Positions 26,172 to 37,052 are shown, counted from the first letter of the stretch. The stretch is DNA of 64,000 nt from Limanda limanda (GCF_963576545.1 NC_083647.1:1493007-1557006); one strand, 5' to 3'. The notes: a model not told the origin generated them from the sequence alone. Translations and numbers: made by a program.

Positions 26172-28919
26172 CCAGTCTCAGAATCAGGTTTTATGGCCAA
26201 GTAAGTTTACACAAGCAAGGAATTTGACTTGGTAAAGTTGCTCTCAGTGTGCTTACACAGAATACACATAACACAAAACAATACAAACAGTACGATGGTC
26301 TAAGAACCAAGAAAGAAATTGCATTGCACAGTGCCACAGTGGGTTGGCTGTTCAGTAGTGAGACGGCGAGGGGGAAGAAACTGTTTTTGTGTCTGGAGGT
26401 ATTGGTGAACAGAGATCTGTAGCGCCTACCAGAGGGGAGGAGTTTGAATAGGTTGTATCCAGGGTGTGAGGGGACTGCAGTGATTTTTCCTGTCTTGGAT
26501 GGTGGGCAGGTTGGCACCGATGATCTTTCCTGCAGACCTGACTGTCCGTTGTAGTCTATTTTTATCCAATTCGGTGGCCGATCCAAACCAGACAGTTATG
26601 GATGTGCAGACAACAGACTCGATGACTGCAGTGTAAAACAGGATCAGCAGCTCCTGAGGCAGGTTGTGCTTCCTAAGCTGGCACAGGAAGTACAACCTCT
26701 GCTGGGCCTTCTTGATGATTTTATTGATGTTGGGTTCCCACTTCAGGTTCCGGGAGATTGTGGATCCCAGAAACCTGAAGGATTCCACAGCCAACACAGT
26801 ACTGTTGAGAATGGTGAGGGAGTGCAGTGCTGGGGGGCTCCTCCTGAATCCCCACGGTTTTAAGCGTGTTCAGCTCTAGGTTGTTGCGACCGCACCACCA
26901 CCAGACTCATCATTATCCCTGATGAGGCCGATGACTGAAGTGTCGTCTGCAAATTTTAGGATTTTAACAGATGGGACTCCTGAGGTGCAGTCGTTTGTGT
27001 AGAGAGAGAAGAGCAGTGGGGATAGCATGCATCCCTGAGGTGCACCAGTGCTGACTGACTGGGTGCTGGATGTTATTTCACCCAGCCTCACCTGCTGCTT
27101 CCTGTCTATCAGGAAGTTTGTGATCCACTGACGGGTGGAGGCAGGCACAGTGAGCTGGGGTAGTTTGGTAAAGGAGGACTTCTGGGATGACGGTGTTGAA
27201 CGCCAAGCTGAAGTCCACAAATAGCATCAATGCATAGGTCCCTGGGGAGTCGAGGTGTTGCAGGAGGTAGTGCAGCCCGATGTTGACTGCATCATCCACT
27301 GACCTGTTTGCCCGATAGGCAAACTGCAGGGGGTCCAGCAGGAGGCCTGTGATGCACTTCAGATGGGTCAACACCAGTCTTTCGAAGGATTTCATGACCA
27401 CAGACGTCAGGGCGACGGGCCTCTAGTCATTCAGTCCAGTGATGTAGTGTTTCTTAGGGACTGGGATGATGGTGGAGCGTTTGAAGCAGGAGGGGACTTC
27501 ACACAGCTCCAGAGATCTGTTGAAGATCCGTGTGAAGATGGGGGCCAGCTGATCTGCACAGGCTTTCAGACAGGAGGGTGACACCCCGTCTGGGCCTGTC
27601 GCCTTCCTTGTCTTCTGTCTCTGAAAGAGCTGGAGAGAAAAAACCCAGCCCTCAGACTCTGCTCCTAGAGGAGAACAGTGTGGGGACAGGAAAAAAACAC
27701 CTCAGCACATAAGCACATACAGCACAGCACAAACATTTTAAACATGACTTGCAACAGGGAGGGGAGAGGGGAGGGGGGGGGTGGAGGTAAGCCAGTGACT
27801 GGGTGCTCTGTACCCAGCCAGTTGGGGGATGGAGGTGAGCCAGCCTGACAAGCAGACATCTGGTCCTGCAGCCACCTCAGACGGCGCGGGTCGCAGACCC
27901 GCCTGTCACACTGGGGGTTCGAAGCAGACGAAGGCGTGGGATGGGGGGTGTGGGAGATGTATATCTGTGTGTGTGTAGAGTGTATGTGTAGGCCTGAGTT
28001 GTCGCCTTCCCCAAGGCCACATCAGACAGTTCTCAGTTCGCAAGATTGTCGTTGCCATGGAGACAGCCTTGATAAGGTCCTAGACGGGGCCAACAATCCA
28101 CAGGTGTCTGTGGGACGGGGGAAGGGAAAGCAAGAGTGTCTCACAGCAGCGCTCTTCAGGGGAGTTGATGTTCCAGCAACGGCCTTGGCCGGGTTCCGTG
28201 CTGGCTGGGGGTGGCCAAAAGATAAGATTGGGAGTGTTTGGACTTGCAGTAGCCGCATTCCAATTCGCGCGTCTACTCTCTGTCTCCTCCTTTCTCCAAT
28301 GTATCCACCAGGTCTCCGAATCGATCCGATTTCCTTTGCAGAGCCGTGAGCTTCTCCATGATGTTATCCATCTGGGGGTTAAAGTCGCGGTCTGAGTGCC
28401 AACAGCTCTGCCCAGCGCATCAATCATTATGGGCAGCTTTAAGGGGCTCTTGACAGCTGTCACCGTTTCCATTATTTTCCGATAAACCAGGGCAGCGCCT
28501 AATCCAATCAGCAGAAAGCCTGTAATCATGGTTCCGAATAGGTAGATGTCTTCAACGTCCTCCACGGAAAGGGCAGCTAGGCACACGACACGCCACTTCT
28601 CCCACGCTTCCCTCGTGTAACCAGCTGCGAACGTCCCGGCAGGACAGTCAGGATCCCCCGAACCCGAGTTTCTCGTCGAGAAGACGGTGTCAATTGCGTT
28701 GAGAGACCAACTGATCAAATCCAAAGAGCGGGTGAGAGGTGTAAATGTGGGGTGATCAAACCTGCAATAAAACACATTCAGATCCTCAGCCAGTTTAGGG
28801 TTCTCCATGGGGTGGGGGGAGGTTTTCCTGTAGTTGGTGATGTCCTGCCCTCCACGTCAGCTTAAAACCTGTTTTTCAGCTTTTCAGAGTAGCTTCTCTT
28901 TGCTACTCTGATCTCCTTA
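26172..28919 (-). mobile_element. Rex1/L2-like LINE, RT half, with a 1.1-kb insertion
   Basis: Minus strand, 5' to 3': EIRVAKRSYSEKLKNRF (near 28,900), AEDLNVFYCRFDHPTFTP (about 28,740-28,790), the insertion, then [20 protein letters not shown] (about 27,560-27,625), VMKSFERLVLTHL, LQFAYRANRSVDDAVN, FVDFSLAFNT, TGAPQGCMLSPLLFSLYTND, FADDTSVIGLI and VESFRFLGSTISRNLKW. The 3' end reads cctgattctga near 26,172. Several frameshifts separate these blocks, so it is inactive. The upstream edge coincides with the TTA duplication of the MITE at 28,920. Confidence 0.85.
27631..28722 (-). mobile_element. 1.1-kb insertion in the LINE, with an unrecognised membrane-protein-like ORF
   Basis: The LINE reading is interrupted between HPTFTP and QRQKTRK. 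The 7-mer aaagagc flanks the extra segment (27,624-27,630 and 28,723-28,729), suggesting a target duplication. Within it a minus-strand frame, fused in phase to the LINE (open 28,080-28,808), encodes SLNAIDTVFSTRNSGSG, WEKWRVVCLAALSVEDVEDI and a hydrophobic stretch YLFGTMITGFLLIGLGAALV that would make one membrane helix, followed by a positively charged region. I cannot name the family. There is no poly(A) tail, TG...CA end or clear terminal inverted repeat. Confidence 0.55.
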
Positions 28920-29467
28920 AGGCCGATTTATAGTACTGCGGCTGGCCATGAAGATGCTTCTACAGACTCGTTTTGGTTTATGGTTCCCCAAGGGTTGCGC
29001 GTGTTAATGCCCCGCCAGAACACTAGGCAGAGTAACATGTTTTGTCAAACACAAAACACACAAAGAAAAGACATCTTCTTTGTGTGTGGCAGTCGTCGAC
29101 TGTTTATTTACATCGCCACTGCGGCTCCTTGTAGCCTTTTTCTGGCGGACAAATCTGTCAGTCAGTGACGGGTTATACAAGTGGTCATACTTTCGGATCT
29201 CTACTGCCAAGTGCTCTTCTATTTGGTCTGTATTCTTTCTTCTAAATTTTCCATGATTTCTGCCGGTATTATAGGACCTGAACCCGGATACTAAGACTCC
29301 GGATGGGATGTAGTAAGCAGACCAATCACAGCCTTGCTGGCTGCGTGAGGCTCGCGTCGCTTTGTCGTATAGTTAGAAAAATTGGCGGACGCACGCATGC
29401 CGCAAGAGGGGGCATGCAAGCACGCAAGGGGCACGTGCCTGCGTAAAATCCGACTATAAATTGGCCT
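28920..29467. mobile_element. Harbinger-type MITE with TTA target duplication
   Basis: Terminal inverted repeats aggccgatttatagt (28,920-28,934) and actataaattggcct (29,453-29,467) match at 14 of 15 positions. Both sides are flanked by tta (28,917-28,919 and 29,468-29,470), the 3-bp TWA duplication known for PIF/Harbinger elements. The interior is CpG-rich and lacks a transposase. The left flank is the Rex1/L2-like LINE. Confidence 0.88.
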
Positions 29468-29470
29468 TTA

Positions 29471-30570
29471 GTCTGTTGGGAAACACGTTTTTGTGCAAAC
29501 CACAGGCCTCCTTTTCGGCCTGTATGTGTAGTCATAGCCTGAAAGCATATGTTTCTTTGTCTTGAGAAAGCCTCCCGAACGCTGCATGTTCCTTTCTTCT
29601 GGACAACTTCACACAAAGGTGCGAAGTGCCACCAGGATCACCTCCTATTGGTCATTCTGGCCACATGACCTGGGCCTATATAAGACCAAGGTCTCCCCCA
29701 ATTCTCTCTCTTTCTCCAATCCTTCGGAGGACGGAAGGCTGCTCCAGCTTTCTTCTCCTCAACTCTTCAAGGACAGCAGGCTGTCCAGCCTCTCCTCTCC
29801 TGCATCGCCTAGAGGGGGCCTGGCTGCTCCTGCCTGGCATCTTCTCTTCGCATCCAAATCTACAAGAGGAGCGCAAAGGTCGAGCTTCCAGCTCACCTTC
29901 TCAAGGAAATCTCCTCGCCCTTCAAGCTCTACCAACTCCTAACAGCGACTCGGTCTCCTGCAGGTAAGGATTTCAAACAAGCAACGGAGCCCCACAGCTC
30001 AACAGAACCGCGGAAGCAGAGACCACACGAGCCAGAAGACTTCACACAACCGGCAGGACGAACTGCTCACTGAACTACAGCAACTTTCTCCCTTTCTGAG
30101 GACTGGTAACATACTGGGCTTAATAATGACACTAGACTAGAAGCAAGACTGTTTATTTGATTCTCTGTGGTGTTTTTAAAGTTTGATATATGTTGTGTTA
30201 TTGTAGTTACAAGCTAAATGAAAGTTAATGTGAGTTACGCTCTCCAGACTCTTCCATTATCCGATTAGCATTTTCACAGACACGCATATCTCTACACCTA
30301 CTTAACTACGTCCCCAATCCAGAATGAGGGGGGGAGCTGCTATCTTAGGGGGTCAACCACTATTTTGAAAGCATCCTGAAGAAGGTGTGAACCTTTGGTC
30401 AACAACCATTTTGAAAGCACCCTAATTTACATACACACACACATCTTTGTTTTAGTTCGTACTCTGTTAGTAATTTGTGTTTTATACTTTATTATATTCA
30501 TAATAAATGTTTTTCTTTCACAAATGTGCCTTCATTAATGTTGCATAAGTGAATTTTGCCAACCTCTACA
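29471..30570 (+). other. Promoter- and polyadenylation-bearing sequence, possible LTR
   Basis: gggcctatataagacc (about 29,672) is a good TATA-type core. Downstream is C/T-rich sequence, a splice-donor-like caggtaagg at about 29,960, and ataataaatg at about 30,500. TATA, donor and AATAAA in that order resemble an LTR plus leader, but I could not find matching ends or a target duplication. Short plus-strand ORFs here (29,562-29,967) have no recognisable domain. Confidence 0.35.
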
Positions 30571-31629
30571 CTGTCAAGAACTCTATAAACCTTCACTGTT
30601 CATTATATAATCTTTAATAGTAAATATTGAGATTTCTAATTGAACTAGATCTAAATGAGACTGATCTTAATCAATAAATTGGCTATCTTTTCCCTTCTGT
30701 GAAGGGTGGTGCCCTAAGAGAACTTTAAACAAACTAAAGTTATGATTTAATATTAATAGTTTAAATATTCATGTTTTATAATTTATTTTGATAACTAAAT
30801 TTATTGAATGCGAAAAGGCACACCATCTTATGGTATCACTCCTAACCATTATTGCACAACAAGTCAGTGTGTTTCTGGCCTGGTTGTACAGGATCCTGTC
30901 CCCACTCCTGAAGGCCTCCTCTTTGGCTTGAGGAAGCCGCTTGAGCTTTGCTGTAAACCACAGTTTGTTGTTATTAAAGATGCAGTACGTTTTGGTGGTG
31001 TCTGGATTTCAATATTTTAACTATAGTCTGTGTCTGACAGAACTCTCAACAAATAAAGATAGAACCATTTCAAATTATAGTTGACTCTTAACAATTGTTG
31101 TGCAATAGTAGTACACTTGACGTTGGCTTATTAAAAATCATGAAATATGATTATTAAAATAATAAAAATGATTTATTAAAAATAATTAAAAATGATAAAG
31201 CTATCAATTAAGAATATTTAAATAATGAAAATAATAAAATTATCAATTAAGAATGATACAATCTGTAATTATTACTTATCGTTGCGGGGCACCACCCTGG
31301 TTACAGGGACCAACAAGTCAATCTATAAATATCAATCTCAGTTGATAAAAGTTAAATTAATAATCCCAATATTTAATATTAAGGTTTATATAATAAACAA
31401 TGAAGGGTTTTAAGTTCAAGCACAGGCTATCATCTTCCAGATGTATTCACGTACACATGCACAAATAATCACAGAATACAGACACTTTAATTACAAAAGG
31501 ATTTATTAAAAAGGGGAAATAAAGTTAATGTTATTCAATGATTCTTTATTTTAACAAACTCCAATATATCAAGGATAACAACAGCAGCACTTATCACAAT
31601 TTAGAACACACATGTAAAACCTATGGTCT
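30571..31629. other. No feature recognised (A/T-rich)
   Basis: Strongly A/T-rich, especially 31,130-31,420 (aataaaaatgatttatt-like runs). The short plus-strand ORFs are by chance. Confidence 0.3.
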
Positions 31630-31735
31630 ATCTTTGTGTACGTGTGTGTCAGCCTGTCTGTGTATCTGTGTGTGTGTCTATCTGTTTATCTATGTGTCTC
31701 TGTGTGTGTGTGTGAGAGAGAGAGAAAGGGGGAGT
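31630..31735. repeat. TG-rich degenerate microsatellite with (GA)n end
   Basis: Runs of tgtgtg and tctgtgtatctgtg units end in tgtgtgtgtgtgagagagagag at about 31,700-31,721. Low complexity and non-coding. Confidence 0.85.
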
Positions 31736-31739
31736 GGCA

Positions 31740-31945
31740 ATGACGTATGACGCAGTCATGTGGTGACGTAGTCTGGTCGAATCCAAGATGGCGGTCTCTT
31801 CACGTTATTCAAAACGGAGGCCTATGTTAATGACAACGTGAGGCCGAAGCCAAAATGGCGGTGGGCCACGTGAGTTACACAAAGGAATCGTCAGACCAAG
31901 CAATTCTTATCTCTGAGTGCTTTTGGCGCCAAATGGCGGTGAGAT
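31740..31945. promoter_or_regulatory. Cluster of CRE-like and YY1-like motifs
   Basis: Two tgacgta/tgacgtag CRE-like sites (about 31,741-31,767) are followed by three direct copies of an (a)aatggcggt/gatggcggt core: caagatggcggtc (about 31,783), aaaatggcggtggg (about 31,853) and caaatggcggtgag (about 31,931). These resemble the YY1 consensus AANATGGCG. The E-box-like cacgtgag lies at 31,868. The cluster looks like a promoter, perhaps that of a retroelement. No gene follows that I can identify. Confidence 0.5.
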
Positions 31946-32919
31946 GCGTTCAGGCTCTCTAAGTCTAGATTTATCTATGTGTGAATGCAGATCGGACATG
32001 TGTGTAAGCAGGTTTAAGAGAAGAGAGAGTGGAGATATGGGGTTCAGCTAATGGAATGTCAGGGTTTGACCACAAGGGGCGGGGCTTCGCCCTCAGTGGG
32101 CGTTTTAGGAACACAGTTTGGGGTCTCCCTGAAGGACAGTGGAGATGCTTCCCCCCCATGAGAAGGCTCCAGGCTGGCTGCTGAAGGCGTTAATTAAGAG
32201 TGAAAACCAGTAGAACTGGTTTTTCAAATGTCTTGTAGGCCTCAGGTATTTATGACCCATTGTGTGATGGTCAGCACACTGGGATCTCCCCCAACACAAT
32301 AAAGATAGAAGCAGTTTGAGCCAGATAAGGCCTTCACACAAATGGTGTAAAAATAACCCTTGCTGCGTAGTGTTAATAATGAATCTTTTAATTTCTCTAA
32401 ATTCTAACTTCTGATATTAAAGGCTTATTCCCTTCGCTGCACTCAACATCAGACAGAGTTCACGGAACTGTCCCATTTGGGGTTAAGTCAGACTGACATT
32501 GTTTGGGTTTAGTTGTTTCGAATGTTTACACAGTCAGGACATGTTAAGATGAAGCAGAAACATAATATTCTATTCTCCAATCGACAACAGTTTGGCCCTC
32601 ATAACATCAGCTGTGTCAAGGCCTTGGGAGTGACTCCTTGTTACTTCCGTCTTGCAATGCCAGGAGGATGGCCTACGCCTGCGCAGTTTCGAGGAGGAAT
32701 AACAAAGATCTACTGTTATGAAATAGACAGGCGCCGGCTGTTTGGCGCGCTCTGATACGACTTGAGACTGTCCGGTACTGCTAGAGTACCGGGCAGTGTG
32801 TTGGATGCCCATTGCTTTGCTGATTCATACCTGTTCATTGCTTTCTAAATAAATACTTGATTGAACCAAACCATTGGATCGTCTCTTCTCATATTTAGGA
32901 TAAACGAACATGCCTGACA
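31946..32919. other. LTR-like 3' end at 32,919
   Basis: The segment ends ctaaataaatacttgattg...ggataaacgaacatgcctgaca, immediately abutting a Rex1/L2-like LINE. The polyadenylation signal about 70 nt before a CA end suggests R/U5 of an LTR. The tail resembles 25,690-25,750. A candidate start (tgtcaggg, about 32,058) is not supported by a target duplication. Confidence 0.4.
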
Positions 32920-34036
32920 GTGGGTACAAACATGCCTTCACAAAAACTGATATATGACGTCACAGTGTCAGCGAGTTCGTCCAGTGATGCAGATGCTGCC
33001 TCAAAAACACTCCAGTCAGTGCAGTCAAAGCAGGCCTGTAGCTCCAGCTTTGACTCATTGGTCCATTTCCTCACAGTTTTCACCACAGGCTTTGCAGATT
33101 TTAGTTTCTGCCTGTAGCTTGGGAGGAGATGAAGCAGGCAGTGATCAGAGAGTACCAAAGCTGCATGGGGAACAGAGCTGTATGCATTCTTTAGTGTTGT
33201 GTAGCAAGGGTCTAGTTTGTTTTTGTCCCTGGTGGGACACTAAATGTGCTGCCTGTATTTTGGCAGTTCGCGGCTGAGATTTGCTTGATTGAAATCCCCA
33301 AGGATAATCAGAATAGAGTCCGGGTATTTTCGCTCCGTGCTGGTTATCAGGTCAGCTAACGCAGGCTTGAGGTGGTATGTAGACACCGACCAGGATAAAG
33401 GAGGAAAACTCCTGCGGTGAGTAAAATGGTTTTCAGTTAATGGAAATGGATTCTAGCTGAGTGCATATTTTCGATAGCACTGTGGCATCTGTACACCAAC
33501 ATTCGTTGATATAAAAGCAGATTCCTCTTCCCCTCGTTTTCCCCGTTAATTCAGTAACGCGGTCCGCGCGGTAGAGTTGGAAGCCCGGCAGATGAAGGAT
33601 GCTGTCAGGGATGGACTCACCAAACCAGGTTTCAGTGAAGCACAGGGCAGAAGATCCTGATAAATCCCTGTTTATCTTGTTTAGGAGCAGCAGTTCATCC
33701 ATTTTGTTGGGCAGAGAGCGAACATTTGCCAGATGTAACGCCGGGAGCGGAATTCGAAACACCTGCTCTCGCAGTCTAACAAGCGTTCCAGCGCGCTTTC
33801 CTCGCCTGCACCTCCTCCAAGCTCCACAGAGAGCTGCTGCTCCTCCGACCAAAATCTCCAAAAAAGTGTCTGGGTCTGTAAAGTCCAGTGAAAGGGTTTG
33901 AGGAATGGAATGTCGGACATTCATGAGTTCTTCTCTAGAAAAAGTAATCGTAGAGGGAGTGCTGAAGACCGTAAAAATAAACAAAAACATGAAAAGCACG
34001 AGAGCGCAACACCGTAGCAGCCGTACGCGGCTCAAT
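32920..34036 (-). mobile_element. Rex1/L2-like LINE, 5' end and endonuclease
   Basis: Minus strand: a 5' leader begins near 34,036 and an ORF (34,035-33,433) includes LHLANVRSLPNKMDELLLL, LCFTETWFGESIPDSILHLP and TRGRGICFYINECWCTD, the APE-endonuclease start of this fish LINE type. GDFNQANL is readable at about 33,290-33,265, and SDHCLLHLLPSYRQ at 33,150 with the segment before RT following. It stops at 32,919 against LTR-like sequence, so the RT and 3' end are missing. 3' loss is unusual for a LINE and implies a later rearrangement or insertion. Confidence 0.82.
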
Positions 34037-34473
34037 CATATTTGATCCCGGCACCTTGCCATTTTTCAAAGATGCGGTTGCCTTCAGGATTTCTTCTAAT
34101 GTAAAATCTGTATCTAACTCTGTTTTCAGATCTTCAGGAATGTATCTGTCTATATTATGACAATGTTGTGCCTTTCTTGTAGTCAACCTTTTCTTCACTA
34201 AAAATGATGAGATGTAACTTTGGCAAGACCATAAGGATCATCAATCTCATCACCTGTATCATTTAAAACGGAAACTATACTCCTCTTTGCCTGTGATTTG
34301 GACTGTCTGAAGAAGTAAGGGTACCACTTTTCGTCACTCTCCCACTTCTCTCTAAGACACCGGAATTTGTAGGCCTCTGCTCTGCTCTGAAAAAAGTATC
34401 TGTTTATTTTTCCAATGTTTCAGCAAGTCGTCATCGATTTGTCCACCTGCATTTCTCTGTTCCATTAATTTAT

Positions 34474-35421
34474 TTATGGATTTTTGCAGTTGGTAGTATA
34501 ATTTAAATTTGTCTTTCCTTGATTCTTTTGAATAATTCTGCATGTAGTATCTAATACGCAGCTTGTGCTCTCCCACCATTCACAGATATTATCATAAAAT
34601 ACCCTCATATGAAAGCACTCTTCTAGAAAACACTTAAAAGATACCCTAAAATGCTGTACCTCTAGAATGTTGTTGTTTAATTTCCAGTACCCTTTACCAC
34701 TTTTGATCATCTTTGAGGTTAGTTTTAGTGAGAGCATGTTGTGATCCGTGTAAAAAAACGGTGATACTTTAGCCCCCGTCACCTGAAGTTCTACCGGACA
34801 AAATATATAATCTATCCTACTCTTCGCCCCTCTACTATTTGACCATGTGAAACCAAGATCGTCTGGGTTAGCTTTTTTATATGAGTCCACCAAATTATAC
34901 TTTGTTACAATATTTATTAAACTGGCCTCTGCCTTGCTGCCCTCACTTTGGGAATTGAAGTCTCCTCCAATTACCACATGGCGGTTTGTCATGAAAACAG
35001 TGTCCAGACTAAGAAAAAGCTCCCTTCTCTCCTTTGGAGAAGCGTGGGCATATATGTTAATTACTCTTAACCCCATTCCCTTCCAGTCAATATCTGTAAC
35101 CAAAACCCTCCCCTGTGCGACTGAAAAACTGCCCACCACTTGGACTTCACTATTCCCACATAGTGTTCCCACCCCAGATGAATGGACACCCCCAATGCTC
35201 CACCTAGATTCCCCTTTGGTCCACTCTTTTGAGAATAGATTCACGTCTTCTTCATTCTTCAAGTGGACCTTTTGCAAAAGGCATAAAGAAAAGCTGAGTG
35301 AACATAAATGAGAAAAGACCACTTCCCTTTTGGCCGTGTTCCTCAAACCTCTAACATTTAGGGAAATTATATGTAATGAGGACATTTTGGTGAATGAGGA
35401 AAGGAACCAGAAAACAAACAA
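34474..35421 (-). pseudogene. ORF2 N-terminal endonuclease of the second Keno-like lineage
   Basis: A 315-codon open frame; the internal Met of MSSLHIISLNVRGL is the better start, matching the Keno ORF2 start. APE motifs are in order: SLNVRGL, LLQKVHL (the usual catalytic Glu of LQE is Lys here), INIYAHASPKERRELF, VIGGDFNSQ, SRIDYIFCP and FYTDHNMLS. The E-to-K change would be expected to abolish nicking. The frame then breaks. Downstream fragments (34,352-34,579, LRIRYYMQNYSKESRKDK; 34,050-34,198, FTLEEILKATASLKNGKVPG) lead into the RT before truncation. Confidence 0.8.
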
Positions 35422-36054
35422 ACCACTACAGAAGAAAGACTGTGAAATTGAAAATGAGAAAAAAAAACACAGTTAACTTTAAATACCTTCCCTATGTGCC
35501 TCTTCCTCGGGCACCAAGTGCCCTGAGTTGGGAGTGTTACCCTCTGGAGGCAATGAGCATTGTTCAGAAACAAAATCTTTATCAGGGATGGTTGTGTCCA
35601 TAGTTAGGGACTCTACAAAGACACACCCGGACGGGGGCATGCTACTGTCAGAGTCTGTCATTTCAGTCTGTACTGCAATATGTCCATGTTCTCCACCCTC
35701 CAGCCCATCTACCTTGGTTGCAATTTCCACATCCTGGTCGTTGTTCACTTGCAGCCTCTCCATCTCACTCTCCTCCTGCTGCTCCTCTAAAACCTCAGAA
35801 AGAACATTGAACCTGCTGTCCATTCCCAGGGGCATGGTGTTTGTCTCGATCCTCCTTTTTTTCCCCTTGCTTTCCACTGCGGTCCACTCAGCAACAGGTG
35901 GGCTCTCCTCTGAGGTTGCAGTCTCCTCCCCTTTCTTCTCCTCTGGGGGAGGTGCTCATTCAGGTGGATCGACCACACCTGCCGCAATCTCATTATCACC
36001 AAACATTTGGTCAATTACCTTGTTTATTGCTCTCAGGCAGGAGGCATCAGGATC

Positions 36055-36787
36055 TTAGCACATTGGTCGCCTTACAATGCTCGCATAAGAGGAGCGAGCC
36101 TCAGGGCAGTGCTTAAATAAATGTTCTTCTGAGCCACAAACATTGCATTTTTTGGGACAGTCGCAAGTCCCCATTTGGTGTCCTAGACACCTCACCTGCG
36201 TGCAGGATTCTGCTGTGTGTCCAAAGCCAGTGCATTTTCTGCAGTAAAGTGGCTGGCCCGAGTAGTACAGATATCCTCGATTTCTGCCAATGGTGAAGGA
36301 GGCAGGGAGTTGGTGGAAGCCATCGTGACCATCTGGGTCATCCTCCAGTCGCACACGAAATTGTCTTTTTCCAGTCCAAACGTCCAGAGAGTCCCTGATT
36401 TCCCTTGTGCCCGAAATCACTGTCAGATGCTTGGAAAGGAAGTATCTGGTTGCTTCTTCAGTTACCCAAGGATTATACGTGTGGATTGTGAGAACTCGCT
36501 CACCAGTTCGGCAAAGACTTTGCATCTGGTACTCCCTCAGTGGTCCATCAGCCAACCTTTTAGTTTCCTCCATCTTTGTGAGATTGTAGAAAGTGACATC
36601 AAAAAAGCGGTCAGTGGCATTTCTCTGCATGCAGAGGAGGTCATCTGCCTTGAGGGACAAAGCTCCAAAAAGTAATATTAAGTCCAAATTCTCTCCTGTC
36701 CAAAAAAACATCAGTACTCTTCCAATTAAACCTCAGAGTATTTTTCAGCACGGGAAGTACCTGCTGTGAAACTGTTGCTGACGTCAT
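36055..36787 (-). pseudogene. ORF1 (CCHC RNA-binding protein) of the second Keno-like lineage
   Basis: The likely start is the ATG at 36,787-36,785, 40 nt after the U2 junction (MTSATVSQQVLPVLKN). A frameshift lies near 36,700, after which an open frame (36,711-36,055) covers the middle of the protein. Zinc knuckles are CRKCTGFGHTAESC and CNVCGSEEHLFKHC, with a degenerate cysteine-rich block between them (RCLGHQMGTCDC), matching the three-knuckle layout of Keno ORF1. The expected role is RNA binding in the retrotransposition particle. Further acidic coding sequence (35,877-35,479; EEQQEESEMERLQ) probably belongs to the same ORF1 after another frameshift. Confidence 0.78.
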
Positions 36788-36827
36788 TATGACAAAATCA
36801 GGTCCGCTATCACTACTCACCTGGCTA

Positions 36828-37052
36828 GATCTTAGCCAAAAGGCCGAGAAGCGATAATCCCCAAGTGTTGGATGTCCACCCCACCTATATTCAACTCATG
36901 TTTGTTCCTCTCCACGGAAGTCTTTAGTAAAAGGCGAAAGACTTGTGCATTATGAAGAGAAACCAGAGTCAGCATGGCCCTGTGATGGAGAGCAGCGGTG
37001 GAGTCTCTCGGTCACATTCACCACCTTCACGGTAGGCCTTTTCTTTCCGCAT
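36828..37052 (-). repeat. Inverted fragment of the U2 repeat unit (U2 nt 1-28 plus upstream spacer)
   Basis: The reverse complement of 36,828-36,855 is U2 nucleotides 1-28 exactly. 36,856-37,052 is the reverse complement of the U2 upstream spacer, with an internal deletion of roughly 190 bp at about 36,880 (gtccac|cccacc), which removes the PSE. At 37,052/37,053 it joins head-on to a plus-strand Keno copy. This is the only U2 sequence in the window in minus orientation. Confidence 0.93.

Larger units (their letters stand above)
34037..36827 (-). mobile_element. Second Tx1-clade (Keno-like) lineage, 5' end joined to U2 nucleotide 28
   Basis: A minus-strand element runs from its 5' junction with inverted U2 (36,827/36,828) to about 34,037, where it is cut by a Rex1/L2-like LINE within the RT N-terminal region (SLKNGKVPG). 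It has a leader of only 40 nt before the ORF1 ATG at 36,787, an ORF1 with zinc knuckles, an acidic ORF1 C-terminal part (35,479-35,877) and an intact endonuclease frame. ORF1 blocks such as HTYNPWVT, WTGKRQFRV and IGRNRGYLYYSGQP parallel Keno HTYNPFVT, WTGRRQFQV and IGADRGYLFYARQP, but overall divergence is large, so this is a separate family. The 3' end is lost. Confidence 0.85.

Noticed and set aside
28080..28808. 242-codon minus-strand ORF as an intact host gene
   Set aside because: Its first residues are LINE sequence (AEDLNVFYCRFD) fused to an insertion, and there is no promoter or splice structure, so the ORF as a whole is a fusion by chance.
29562..29967. Overlapping plus-strand ORFs of 113-126 codons
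   Set aside because: They are Ser/Pro-rich frames that overlap one another in C/T-rich DNA next to a TATA-like element; this composition produces open frames without coding.
32920..34035. Endonuclease-like ORF as a host APEX-type repair enzyme
   Set aside because: Residue pattern (SLPNKMDELLLL, LCFTETWF, GICFYINE) is that of a LINE endonuclease, and it is truncated.
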